NCBI GenBank assembly: GCA_001643675.2
Contig: LSRY02000050.1
Location: forward strand, 533,501 to 597,500
Reading direction: 5' to 3'
Length of the DNA stretch: 64,000 nt
Origin: Monocercomonoides exilis
Taxonomy: Eukaryota; Preaxostyla; Oxymonadida; Polymastigidae
Of the stretch, positions 44,139 to 56,933 are shown piece after piece. Below the pieces are notes generated by a model. That model saw only the letters and a program-made list of their open reading frames with translations, was not told the DNA's origin and did no database searches. The stretch's first letter is position 1. Each line of letters begins with the position of its first letter. The position numbers were made by a program, and so were the translations under genes.

Positions 44139-46827
44139 ATTGTTTGCCACCGATATTTGCATTTTGAGAATCTGTCGATGAACATAAACTGCTTGTTTGT
44201 GCGAGTGTTTTTATCATTGTTTGAATTGTATTTTCCTCCTTTTTTTATGTTTCGATTGGAATACGTTTTCATTGTTTTTCTTTTCTTTTTCTTTTTTTGT
44301 TTGCTTATCATGTTTTTTTTATTTTGTTTTGTGGCTGGCTGCTGTTTGTTGTATTTCTGCAGTTATGTGTTTGTATTATTTCTTTTGCTGAATGAAGTGC
44401 TGAAAAATGAACAATCCTCCATTTGCATGATGCTTGTGCTTGGACAAAATGTGCTTTGTTATTTTTGCTTTTCTGCGTTTGGCAAGCACAGCACACAAAC
44501 GGACTTGTAATTGAAAGAATGAAGGATTGAAGAGTTTTATTTTTTCATTTTATTTAATTTTTTTATTTTCCTGAATTCGTTTTGGAGTTTTGTGGCTGTT
44601 TCAGCTTTTCGTTTTTTTGTTGCAGTTTTTCTGTAAAAGTGGGATTTGTCATTATTTTATTTTATTTTTCGGTTCGACGTCTGCTGATCCTTTATGTTCA
44701 GTGATGCCCTTGAAACAGCGATTTTTGTTTTCTTTTTTCGAATTGCACCTCAGAGTTGGATGGCTTTAACAATTGAACTTTGTCTGTGAATGAACCAAAA
44801 AATCGCGCAAATGGTCAACTGTTTTATTGATTGTTTTTCTTTCTTGGCAGTTTTTTGTTCAAGGCTGCCCGTCTTGAAATAATCTGCCAAAGACTGCCAA
44901 TGTGTTTGTGCTGAGAAATTGCAAATAATGATATTTTGAATTATTCTGGTCTGTTTTTTATGTTATTCTGTTTTGCCCAACAATTCGAAGAGAAACAATT
45001 AACAATGCCTTCTTTTATTGATTTGTTCGATGTATTGAGCGTTTGTGGCTTGAAAGGATAATTTGTTTCAAGTCGGTCAGCGAATCGTCAACGATTGATA
45101 ATCAAAAAAAGAAAAAAATAATATTCTATTTATTGTCTGAAAAATTACAATTTTTGGAATAATCTGATTTGACTTGAAAGTTGCATTCGCATGTCTTGAA
45201 GCCACAACAATCATGAAAACACAAATTCTGAAAATGACAGAACTGATAAAAACAAAAATGTTCAAAAAAAAAAAAAAAATTAAACTTTAAAGAAAACGAC
45301 ACTCATAAAAACAAGAATTATTGAGTCTTTCGTTTCCTTGTTCAAGAGAATTGGCAATGATCCCCAAATGGACCTGGCTGCATTTCTGGATGAAATGTTG
45401 CTCAAGGTGCTCATATTCCCAGCGCCACATGTGGGCAAGCATCTGAACGAATTCGTTCTATTTAAAGAATAACTTTGTCTTTTTGTTCATGCATTCACAC
45501 ACAATCACGAAATTGAAAAAGAAAACTGTTCCTGTATTTTCTCTCATTTAGCTCTGATCAGCTCCTTCAACCACAAACGTTGCAATAACCATCCGAATTC
45601 AGGCTTGGTATTGCTGTCACAAAACACACTTCTCCTTTCACCATTTCATTACCGAAGATATCAAATGGCCTCATTAATCATGCAACCAAATCAATTCTCC
45701 TTCATCAGATGCATTTCCTTTCCCCATTTCCAATTCCTCTTCCAACTGCAATGAACCCTCACCCAATTTCCAACAATTGCGCAACTTCAATCGACTTTCT
45801 TTCATTCAAAACTGACTCGTGACTTGGACAGCTGTTTTTGTCTGACTTTTGCCCACTTTCCTTTCCTTTTCCTTTTCCCCTCAGCATCAAGAGTCAACCA
45901 GCATCCAATCCAATAAAATTTAAAACCCTTTTTCAATGGACTTCGAATCCTGTAAATCTTCATGAGAAAAGTCATTCATCCTATAATTCCGTCGGTTCAG
46001 ATTCACTAAGTCAATCCCCCTTTTCCCTTCAACTCACCATTCATCGCTTTCTGCCAATCTTTCGTCCTCCTCTTTTCCCTCTTTTCATTTTTTCTTCTGC
46101 ACTTGAGACATGGATGCAATTATTTCCTGCTCAGCTGCACTTCCATTTTCCGAAGTCCACAAATTCTTCCTTTTGTCATGCAATTCTTGTAATTATTTGA
46201 ACGTGTTCAATGGCAGTTGTTCTCCCAAGCCCTACAATCGAACAAATAAAAGAAAGAACTGTTCCGCATGAACATTGATAATATGAATTTCTCTTTTTGA
46301 GGGAATCCTTTGAACCTGGAAAAGAATCAGAATTCTCTTTCATTTCCATCATTTTTTCGATGTCTGCCTCTGTTTTCATCATGAATTTCACAAAAGCATC
46401 CACAAATACCTTCATATCAACGGAGCTGCGCAAAACAAGGCAGACCTCCAGAAGCCTTGTTTTCTTTGGAAAATATTGTGTGAATCATTCCTCAACAAAA
46501 GTCTGAAATCGTTCGTCAAAAATCTGTTTGCATTAGCCTTTTCTCATGCTGAAAAACAATTTCAATGAAAACAGCCATCATCAATCCAAATTGAAGAAAA
46601 CAACAATCGTGTGTTGTGTGATCGGATGATGTTCTCATGAATTTTGATCCAACGATTTTTTCAGAATGGAAGTGATCGCAATCAGAAAAAAAGGATTTGC
46701 TTGATCTCCAAGTGAAAACAGATTTCAATTCTTGCTTGGAACATAAAAATGTTTGGATTTGTCAATGATCTCATTTATTTGATTGGATTGTTGATTTTTC
46801 TTGTGTCTGGATTGCACAATATGCAGA
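44139..46827. other. Mostly non-coding right-arm sequence
   Basis: Counterpart of 676-3370. It contains the relic at 45345-45745 and otherwise only short frames not conserved between arms. Confidence 0.5.
45345..45745 (+). pseudogene. Decayed coding relic (right-arm counterpart)
   Basis: Matches the minus-strand relic at 1752-2170. The same peptide-like text is cut here by an in-frame stop after E-F-V-L-F-K-E. Family not recognised. Confidence 0.3.
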
Positions 46828-48448
46828 ATGAACACAAATAATGATTATTATGATTTTTATGATTATTGTGACGATGATGATGATGATGGTAATGATTCGG
46901 ATTTTGAATGTGATTATGATTATGATGAATTTGATGATGAATATGATTTTTTTGAAAATGATTATCTTGGAGAAGTTCCAGTGATTGATGAATTTCAATC
47001 AGAACTCACAGACAGATTCACAAGTTTGTGAAAGATTTTTTATTTAAAAAAATATATCATTGAGAAAATGATTTCATTTTTTTCAAAGAATTATTTTCAG
47101 AAATTGGCCAGTGCGATGAAGTTGAAAAGATGCAGAAAGTTGATGAAATGAAGAGAATTGTCAAAGAGATGAATGAGCATGTGATTAATTCCATTTTATC
47201 GAATGAAATGTTTGAAAAAACTGATGAAATGATTGAAGAAAAGAAAATGCGCTTCATTGATGCCCTTGGGCTGTTGATGCACATGAAACAATGCTGCAAA
47301 GCCCTCATCGAACCATGTGCAAACTTTGGGCAAACATCTTTTGGCAAAAGGTTGGAGAAGATGATTTTTGATGAAAATGGGAAGAAAGAAGGGAGAAACG
47401 AAAAGTTTTTGATTTATCTTTGTGAGTGCTTTCTCAATCTGAATGGTTTATCGTCCAGCATTTCAAATGAATTGCTCATGATTTTCGTTCCCTGTCTTTT
47501 CAACGTTGCTTTGAAGAAAGAGACAGATGAAGAAACCCAGAAAGAAGTGGAGATGGCATTGCTTGCTTTGGGAAACATCAAATGGAATGCAGTTTGAATT
47601 AATTAAACATTTGTGATTATGCAGCTTCTTTTTCCTTTTCTTTTTGTTTGTGTGTGTGTTTGTGTCTTTGTTAATATCAGAAAATTGAAAAAAATATTTA
47701 TCTGAAAGAGATTGTTGAAATCATAAAATTCCATCAGAAGCATCACAACATGACACGAACTGCGAACAAGTCAGCTTGGGAATTTTTGTTCGACAGGTTT
47801 TGCAAGGACACAAGTTTGGAACATGTGATTGTGAATTTGCTTCAATTTCCGACTCAGGCAGTGAGCGAGTTGGAAGAGTTGAATGAAGAAATTGATTGGG
47901 GGAACAAAAATGAAGAAAAAGGAGGAAATGAAAAAGACAAGAAAGAAACCATCAAATGGTGGATTGGAAAGTTAGAGTTTATTTTTCCATTCGAAATCTC
48001 GATTGACAATTGTGAAAAGCTGGCTTGTTGTTTGATTGAACTGTGCAAAGCAGCAAGAGAGAATGAAAGAGAAATATATGAGGGATGCATCTCTGTTTTG
48101 TGCGTGATGGCTGGGGATAAATTCATCTCAATTGACGTTTTGCGAAAAAGTGGGGTTTTTGGTCTGGTTTTGGAGGAAATCTCGCGATCAACATTGAATG
48201 ACAAAATTGTGGCAAATTGTTTGAGATTCTTTCTGCATATATCTGAAAGACTGAAAGAAAAAGAGTATTTTGAATCAGATGATGAAGTGAGGAAGACATT
48301 AAAGAGAGTGATATTTGAAAAGATGGAGGAAGAAGGAAACGAAGATATCATCTTAAGTTTTCAAGGTATATTGAGTTTTCTCAATGAAAAATATTATTGC
48401 AGTTCCGTATTATCGTTTAATATTTCAGATTATAATGTGAATAATTGA
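46828..48448 (+). CDS. Helical-repeat family protein, member 3 (488 aa, acidic N-terminus)
   Basis: Proposed exons are 46828-47023, 47089-47591 and 47681-48448. Introns of 65 and 89 nt start GTTTG, and the join is in frame (phases 1 and 0). The first exon is longer than in other members and encodes an Asp/Tyr-rich acidic stretch of about 45 residues made by GAT repeats. Exons 2 and 3 encode the helical body, diverged from members 1, 2 and 4 but with the same landmarks (P-C-L-F-N-V-A-L, E-E-G-N-E-D-I-I, S-D-Y-N-V-N-N end). The broken homologue is at 1-675. The inverted-duplication arm covers its exon 1 and most of exon 2. Function unknown. Confidence 0.8.
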
Positions 48449-50800
48449 AGAAATATGATGAAAAAGATTTTTTTTCTTTAAGAAACCATCATAATTATCT
48501 TGTGATTTTTTGTTTCACAGAGTTTCATATTAAAGTATTATTTTATTTTATTTTTTTGATTTTTTATTTTTTTTTTTGAAAAATAGATAAATCAAAAGGT
48601 TCAGGTTGCTCAAACATCGAAGACGATGACATTCAAACAAATTTGATTCTGATGGTCTTTCCAAAAACAAAGAGACTATTTGGAAAATTTTTGGAAAATC
48701 AAAAAGAAGATACTGAAAGCATTTGATGTGATTGTCGAATGAAATAGTCAATTAAAAACTGTGACATTACGTCAGATGCGATGAAGCACATTTTTTAACA
48801 TATCTGGTGATAAACTTCACAAAGATGCAATATGGGATCAACTTCACACAAGTTTTAACAATTTCAAACTTTTTCTGGATTGAAAGCCCAAAAAAATATT
48901 TGTTGACTTTGATATATTTGGAATCAGAAGGATAAAAGGTTTCAATATTGTTTCTCAGAAGAAAAACAAATGTTCTGAAAGTGGAAATGTTTTTCACGAT
49001 ATTGGTACTGTTTTAAACGATTAAGAAAGAATTTTGCGCATCATGAAACAATTCTTTCTGGGAATAAATTGAAATTGAGGAAAGTCAAAAGATTTGTTGT
49101 GATGTTTTCGAAAGGAACAAATGTTCTGTTCACATTGAGAATATTGGGAATGGAAAGGACAATAGTGAGATTTTTATTCGGTATCTTCAGAGATTAATGT
49201 ATGGATATTTGAAATTTTCATCTAAATCAAATTAGAGGAGAATGAAAAGTGGTTGATATTGACGAGGCTGTGTGGCAGAGACGAAAATATCAGAATGGAA
49301 GAATAAATGAACAAATATGGACTGATGAGGTTGTTGAGAGGGTGGAGGAAAGTGGAAATGGCAATCATTTTGCGAATATTGTTTTTTTTTTAGAAAAAGG
49401 AAAACACCTCTTCCCTCCATTTCTGAAACAATTCGGAGAGGAACAACAATTATGAGCAATGAATGAAAAGCACACTCCACTTTGGATCATTAGGATTGCA
49501 TTCATTCAACATTCTGCCATAATGAAAATTCAGTTGGTCCTGTGACAGGTGTTGTATTTATTCTGAAGAGAGCTTGTGGAGAGCTTTGCGAAAATCAAAA
49601 CCTCAATATGGAGTGAGTTTGTTTTCGATTGCAGATCGTTTGGCAAAGAAACTTATGAAAACTTCTCTGATATATTAATTCCATAATTTTTCACATTTGC
49701 ACGTTAAGCACAAAGCGGTGGAACAAACTTCAGCAGATTATGCTGAAGTGGAAAACGAAGATGAATATTGTTAAACACCTCAAATTGAAAATAACAAGTG
49801 TTGTTTTGAAAATGAAAAACATTTATTTCTGCTTCAATTCAAGAAAAAAAAATCTTCTGATTTCGGACTTTGCGGTTTTTATTTATTTTTTTTGAAACTT
49901 TATTCATATTTCAACTACACACATTTCAATTGATAGTTTTTCAGAAGTGTCGTTGATAAATAATCGAAAACACTTTTTTAATTTTGAATGCTAATTCACT
50001 GATGAGAAATAAATTAAAATTTTTGTGATAACTGGTGATTATTATTGAAATCATCACTTTTTTCTGGATGTTGATTTTTCAAAGATTGTTTTCCTTTGGG
50101 ATGAAATTTTACCTTTAAATGCAAAATACTTCCCAATTGTTTCATAAACAAATGTTTTTGTTGAAATAAAGACGAAGATGTCTTTTATTTGCAATTTCAT
50201 TTTCCAGTGTTCATTTGGGGGAAAATATGGACATTCAAGCTTTTTATGCACAGAGTATGAAAAAATTGTTTTACTTATTACTTTGTTTCTCCATCTCAGA
50301 TTTCAAAATAAATTTGATTTTCATATCTATTTACAAACAACGTTGATATTATAACTAATTGTTTTGTGACATCAAACGTAATTCAAAAAATAAACCTATA
50401 TTTTTAATTTTTTGTTAACAAAAAGATAATGAAAAGTGTATAATTTTTCAATGAAAATTCCTAAAGTGAAATATTTTGTCCCAATTGTTGACATTTAGAA
50501 AAAATATTCAAACAAAACATTTTGACAGAAATAAAAAGATCACAAAAACAATCACGTGTGTGTGTAATTCTTTTCAAAAATTTGCAAATGTTTGACACAA
50601 AAATAATAAAAATTCACACATCTTGATCAAATTTCTGTACCAGTTCACATTTCTTTACAAGAATGTGGATGAAAGCATAATCAAGAAATAGCTATCATGA
50701 AAGTTAAGTTTCGTGATGAATACACGAATTTGATCAAAACATAAAATTTTTGTTTTATTTGAAATTAAAACATTTGTGGTTTTTCTAAAAAAATAACTTA
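48449..50800. other. AT-rich sequence with possible coding relic near 49240-49680
   Basis: A 68-codon plus-strand frame (49249-49455, including D-I-D-E-A-V-W-Q-R-R-K-Y) is followed by further coding-like text with stops to about 49680. It may be a dead gene. No family is recognised; the remainder holds nothing I can support. Confidence 0.3.
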
Positions 50801-51206
50801 TAGTAACTTTCATAATAGGCGGACACTTTCCTAATGGCCGGACAGTAGCCTTTTCTCAGCAGCGAATGAATGCAGAATTTTGATTTTTTCCCACATCAAT
50901 CGTAAGGTGAATATGAGTATATGAAGCATTCTGAAAATACTTCATTCTTGTTCATTCATTTTTGAAAAAACAATTTTGTTTTTCGGAGAAATAGGAAATC
51001 GTTTGTTTTTCTGAATTTTTCTGAAAAACAAAATTGTTTTTTCAAAAATGAATGAACAAGAATGAAGTGTTTTCAGAATGCTTCATATACTCATATTCAC
51101 CTTACGATTGATGTGGGAAAAAATCAAAATTCTGCATTCATTCGCTGCTGAGAAAAGGCTACTGTCCGGCCATTAGGAAAGTGTCCGCCTATTATGAAAG
51201 TTACTA
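50801..51206. mobile_element. 406-bp palindromic MITE (Tc1/mariner-type TA insertion)
   Basis: Two 184-bp arms (50801-50984 and 51023-51206) are near-perfect inverted copies around a 38-nt centre; only an occasional mismatch is seen. The ends read TAGTAACTTTCATAATAGG and its complement and are flanked by TA on both sides (50799-50800, 51207-51208). There is no coding capacity. The structure, size and TA duplication fit a fold-back miniature element moved by a Tc1/mariner-like transposase. Its ends do not match the pogo-like element at 58516. Confidence 0.88.
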
Positions 51207-54200
51207 TATATTCAAATTTTTTGTTTCATTTGACAACAAAATGTTTTTTCAAACAAAAAAAAAAAATAGTTATATAAAATTAGGCACAGAAAAAGATTTT
51301 TATATTTCAAAATCTGCTAAAGAAATAATCTCAAATTGAAAACTTGGAGCACAAATTGCAGAAAGAACGTGTGTTTGAACCTCTTCAGAAAAATGTTTAT
51401 TTGTTCTTATGAAAAGTCAAAATAATATAATGAACAAATCTTATGAATAAAGTGTTTCTTTTCAAAAAAAAAAAAAAAAAAAATAACACAAATTTGATAA
51501 AAACTTCTTCTATTGAAGACAATATTTCTTTTTTCATTTTCTAGATATGCTTGGATGAGATTGAAAGGAAAATAAAATAAAATAAATTAATAAATAAAGA
51601 TAAAAACAAAATGGTTAATAGATAAGTACCAAAAGCTGTTGTCTTAAAAATATTTTTTCGATCAAAACAAACAGTTTCTTTTGAAAGTGTCATTTTTCCG
51701 AAAAACCCCTTTCTTTTTTGAATGTGATTATTTTTTTTTGTTTTTGAAAAGTGATAAATTGAAAATACAAAAGTTAGATTTTTGAAAAAACAAAATGAAA
51801 AAAAAAATAATTGACAAAAATTGAAGATTTTTTTCTTATTTTTTTGCGAATAGGATTGAAAGTGATAACAAGAACATCGATAATTGCATTCATGCTCTTT
51901 TATTGATCGATTCTTTTTCTAACAGTTTCAGAATCAATTCGAATTATTTGCAGATTTTTTTTAAATATAGACAACAAGGACAAACAAAAAATTAAAGGAG
52001 AGAAATATAGATTTTTTTTTTCAAACCAGTGCAAAAGAGAATTGTTGAAAGATAAAATTAATTGAAGAAAAGAGTGAGTCAGTGCTTCAATTGAAGTTTT
52101 TTTTAAAAAATTTATAAAAGAAATCTATAAAAGTTAATCAGCGAATGCTTGCTGGAATATTCAAGAAACAATGCTTTTTGTTTGGTGATAAAGCAGTACA
52201 AGTTGATGTTTCATCTTTTCTTTGCAATTTATTGTGCAATTTTGACAGCTAAGTCATCTTTTGCTTGAAGGAAGGAGGCTTCATGATGGAAGCGGAGAAA
52301 GGAAGTTTTGTATTTTGATTCAGCCGAAAACTCTCAAATGTGTAATCTTCTTCTACAACTTCTTCTTCTTCTTTTTTCTTGCATTTGCTTGAGTTCCTTT
52401 CCTTCTTCGGAAATTCCACATGAGATTGAAAAGCAGTCAATCTGTTGAATGGTAGATTCTGCAAGTGCGTTTTTCCATTCTTTTCATTGAAGATTAAAAC
52501 AGCAACGCTGACTCAAACCATTACAGTTCTTTTTCACTTAAATAGCGTTTACATTCATTCTCTGGCTGTTCAGTCACCAGAAAATGCATAAAGTTTAAAC
52601 AGAATTGAAAATTCCTTCTGGAATATGTGTGCAAATGCCAACAATTAACATTCTTGTGAATGCAACAGAAGATAAATCCATTCAAAACTCGAAAATATTC
52701 CTTCTTTTCCCAAAATATTTTCAACTCAAAATCCTGTTCGCACTTATTGCTTCTTCTGCTCAGTTCACTCAAAGACATCAGAAGAGAATAATCCAATCAA
52801 AAAACTAACTTTTATTTCTCTTCTGATCCCTTTTCATTTTTTATGTGGCATGCGCTCACTAATTTCTTTCCCCTTTCTCTTCCTAATTCACATTTCCACA
52901 CAAACCCCAAGAACAATCATTTCTCTTCTTTTGATTTAAATATGAGAATCTTTCCTCTTCTTGTTCCACAATCACTTTCTCCTTTCCAGATGCAGCTGAA
53001 CACTCAATCTCATCACATCGACAATTGCTGAATGTTAAAGCAGGTCAACAAAGCGCATTCAAAGAAATATAACTGCAAAACAAAGGAAAGATTTTTGTAC
53101 TAATATTTCATCAGTGGATTTTGAAATTGCCAAGCAGTTGACGAATATATTCAAACTCTTGTAATAGTGCTGATCAAAAGAAGAAACAACGGAATTGATT
53201 TTAAATAATTCTTTTTCAAAGCAGGATCAAAAGACATATCCTGTTCTGAGACTTTTCAATCTGAAATAAACAAAATAACTGCTTCAATCGAAAAATTATT
53301 TCATTCATTTGAGAAAACTTGGGTGTCTTGTCTAACGTTCGCAAATACCTCAGAGAATACAAAATGAAGCAAGAAAATCCTTCTTCTATCAAATCTGAGT
53401 GAGAGCGATTCATATGGAATATAAAAACAAATTCTCTGGATGGCTGCACTTGAAGAAGCAGATCACGAATGTTCTTCATTTCCTGATAATGGCTGGTGCA
53501 TTTAATAAAACAAGCTTCAAATTACAATCACATTTTAACAAAATTGATGGTGCTTCGAAGAATAAAATCCAGTTTCGATCGATCCGAATGTTGTTTGATT
53601 ACCAAAAATCAATCGATAATTGGAGAAATCTTCGATGATGTTCCTCATTTGCTTTTGTTCGAAAATGGAATTGGAAACAATAAAGTCGCTTTCCAGGTTT
53701 GTCCGGATCGGATTGAGAATCAGGTGAGCTGAAGAAATAAATGGTGTTTGTTGGTCCGTTTTTCATTTTCTCCTTCCTTTTTTTCAAAAAATATCCAGAT
53801 TTCCATGTTGCCACTTCTTTTCTGCTAAATAAGCTTCTCCACTGCATTTCCTTCTTGAATGCTATATATATTTGATTGTTCCAACTTTTTCATAAAATTC
53901 CTTCCATTTATCTTCATTCAACAAAATATTTTCTGAATTTGTTTCCATCTTTTGTTCTAATCAAAAAATTCAAAAAAAAGCATGGCACTTGCATAAGTTC
54001 TTCATTGTCAAATTGCTATACAATAATCAGCTCCATTCTCATCTTTATGCTCTGCAAAAGGAGATTGGCCATTTCAACAATAACTCGGATTCCTGCACTC
54101 TGGAGGAGATACAGATGGAAATATCTTTGAAATTAGCAGAACAATATAAAATACATTCATTCATGTATTTCCATTCAAAATGAAAATCGTTATATTTCCT

Positions 54201-54627
54201 TGGACAACGAATCTCAATAATTCATCAGATAGAATTTCAATATCAATGCACAGTCACCGTTGTCAACATCCATCATTGGAAATAATTCTTCTAATTCTGT
54301 AAAAAATGTTTATTAATTGATCTCTCGCTTTGTTAATGAGTATTCCTTTTGAAATATCCAAATTGATCAAAACATCCATAACAACAAACAGAAAAAACAA
54401 AGCGTTCTTTTTCTTTGAAATTACAAGTCGAAAAAGTTATCAAAAGATAGAATGGTTTGAACGCATACATTTCTTTCATCTTTTGTGAGGTTTAATTTTT
54501 CATCCGTTTTCTCCAATCCAATCAAATGAACTTTCATTGTGAATATCAAAATGGTGTTGTTTTCTGAATGAAAATTTCTACAAAAAAAAAAAAAAAAATC
54601 TGTATATAGGAGACGGACAACACAAAA
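51207..54627. other. No intact gene; possible minus-strand relics 52250-53850
   Basis: The left half is very AT-rich with A/T runs. Between about 52250 and 53850 several minus-strand frames of 70-90 codons (52464-52249, 52796-52521, 53479-53216, 53847-53599) have protein-like composition, but I could not join them by consistent splice sites. They may be a decayed helical protein gene. Confidence 0.35.
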
Positions 54628-56007
54628 ATGTTCAATGGTTTGCATTCATTGTTACATTTGAACTCTTTTTGATTGGATTTCTTTTTTCTTTCTTTCTTTT
54701 TTTATGAAGAATTGTTTTATGAACTGGAGCATTGCAGGAAAGATAAACAGAGAAAGAAAATTGGAGAAATGAATGAAATAATTGATGAAATGAACGAAGA
54801 AGAACATAAATTTGTTTTCAAGACAGAACTGTATAACAAAATGAACAAAATGATTGAGAAAAAGAAAATGTCGATGGAAAATGCCACTTGGATGCTGAAG
54901 CATATTGGATATTGCAAAGCACTGAAAAATGTCTGGAATAGATGCTTTGAATATTCAACATTAAACGAAAGATTTGAGAGGATGATAATTGAAGAAGAAA
55001 AGAAAAAAGAAGAAAAAAACAAAAGGCTTTTGATTGATCTTTGCGAATTTTATGTTTTGCTGAATGATAACATTAATTCTGAAATTATTTCAATTTGCGT
55101 GCCTTGCCTTCTGAAAGTTGCATCTGACAAAGAGGAAAGTGGGGAGACTCGAAAAGAAGTGGAAATAGCTTTGCTGGCACTGAGCAACATAGAAAATTAT
55201 GTTAGAACATTATTATTTCCATTTGATATTTTTCTTATTTTTCTTATTTTTCTTATTTCTAATTAGTTTTTAAGGCAAGAACTGTATTTGAAGGAAATTA
55301 CAGAAATCATTGAATATCAGAAGAAGCACAGAAATCTGACACGACTTGCATATTGGTCTGTTTGGGACTTTTTGATTCACCGACTTTTGGCTGACAATAG
55401 CTTGGAAGAAGTTATTGTGAATGAGCTGCATTTTTCGAGAGAAGCAGCAAGAGAACTGGAAGAGCTGACAAGAAATGTGAATTGGAAGAAGAAAGAAGAG
55501 GAAATGAACAAAGAAGAAGCGAAAGAAAAGCTCACATTGAAGAGATGGCTCGAAACATTCTCGATTTATTTTCTCAGATGCAAATTGTGGAATGAAGAAA
55601 ATGCAGGGGTAATCAATAGCATTGTTCAGGTATATCGAGCAGCAAAAGGGGATAATCACAGAGGAATTAGCGATTGGTGCACTTATCCCTTGAGAAATGC
55701 ATCAGAAAATAGAGTTGTGAAAATTAATGACTTGTTGAAAGGAAGGGCTGTGGAAGCTGTTTTGGAAGAGATTCGGCAGCCAACGTTGGATGACAATGCG
55801 ATGAGAAATTGCTTGTATTTCTTTTTGAATGTTTCAAAAAGATTGAAAAGGAAGACAAATAACGAAGCCAATGAAGCGAAAAGAATTGAGTTGAAAAGAA
55901 AGATATTCGAAAATATGGAAGAAGAAGGATACGAAGATACCATCACCAGCTTTCAAGAATTGTTAAGTTTCTCTTTTGAAAAAAATATTTTATTGATTTA
56001 TCTTTAA
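54628..56007 (+). CDS. Helical-repeat family protein, member 4 (three exons, altered C-terminus)
   Basis: Proposed exons are 54628-54637, 54710-55200 and 55267-56007; introns of 72 and 66 nt start GTTTGC and GTTAGA and end GAAG and TTAG. Exon 1 is only ten bases (M-F-N plus one base), the least certain part, but its phase fits. The body is closest to members 1 and 2 (N-E-L-H-F-S-R-E-A-A-R-E-L-E-E, E-E-G-Y-E-D-T-I-T). At the end this copy stops as I-Y-L after an A-run near 55980. In another frame the expected ending N-I-S-D-Y-L-V-N is still readable, so one base has been gained or lost there and the last ~10 residues are replaced. Function unknown. Confidence 0.75.
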
Positions 56008-56933
56008 ATATTTCTGATTATCTTGTGAACGCTTTATAAAACAACTTTATATTTTGTTTTTCAATTTTCTCTTTTTTTATCATTTCACAAAAAAGAAAAC
56101 AAATGAGTTTTTTGTATCAACTGTTTTTCCATAACTTCGAAACGAGACAAAGCAATGAAAAAGATAAAAAAGAATAAGAACAAAATGACAATTCGATAAA
56201 TTAACATTTGAGAATAATATGAACTCAACAGACTATTTCATTTTGATTTTTTCTGGGTTTGAATGTGAAAGAAATGCATTTGTTATCAAAGCTTTCTTTC
56301 TATTTGTTTTCTTCTTCTTTTCAACTTATTTTCCATTGTGAATTCTTCAATTCACAATTGCAACGATGGAATTTGTAAATTTCGACAAAAAAAACCAATC
56401 CAAACATCAATAAAAATCGAATATAAGTTCATATAAATTATTTCAAATTTTGACAATTCTTCAGCAACAACAAAAGTGTGTTTTCACTTCAAATTTCTCA
56501 AAGACAGACATGCTTACAATGATGAATTATTTTCTGTGGCTATATGTTTGAAACTTAATCGTAAATTGTTAGTATCGCTTTTTTTCTTTCTTAAAACTGT
56601 GTGCAACAAATCTTTTTTAACATGCAATTTCTGTAAAATATGAAATGCTTTATTTGTAATTATTCAAATGTCTTTTTTAAAAAGCAGATAATTTTCAGAC
56701 TTGAAGTGATCAAAAATAGCATAATATTAGTTGTGATTTCATAAGAAGAACTTAGAAAAGGAAATTACTGCTTTTTTTGCATCAGTCCTCGCGAACTCCA
56801 TTTGTCTGAATTTTTTATGTGATTAAATTATTTTAAGATTTGGAATGTTTTGACTTTGATGTTTTTTATTGAATAATGCGCGGGATTGAAAAATTCATAT
56901 GATAATTGCAAATCCGCTTTTGATGTTCAGAAA
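56008..56933. other. AT-rich spacer between helical-family genes
   Basis: Begins with about 130 bp of 3' flank shared with member 2; the remainder has no gene I can support. Confidence 0.5.

Larger units (their letters stand above)
42564..47509. repeat. Right arm of the ~5 kb inverted duplication
   Basis: Inverted match to 1-4945. The inner boundary (42564) is sharp. The outer match reaches 47509 only because the window starts there, so the true arm may be longer. Confidence 0.93.
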
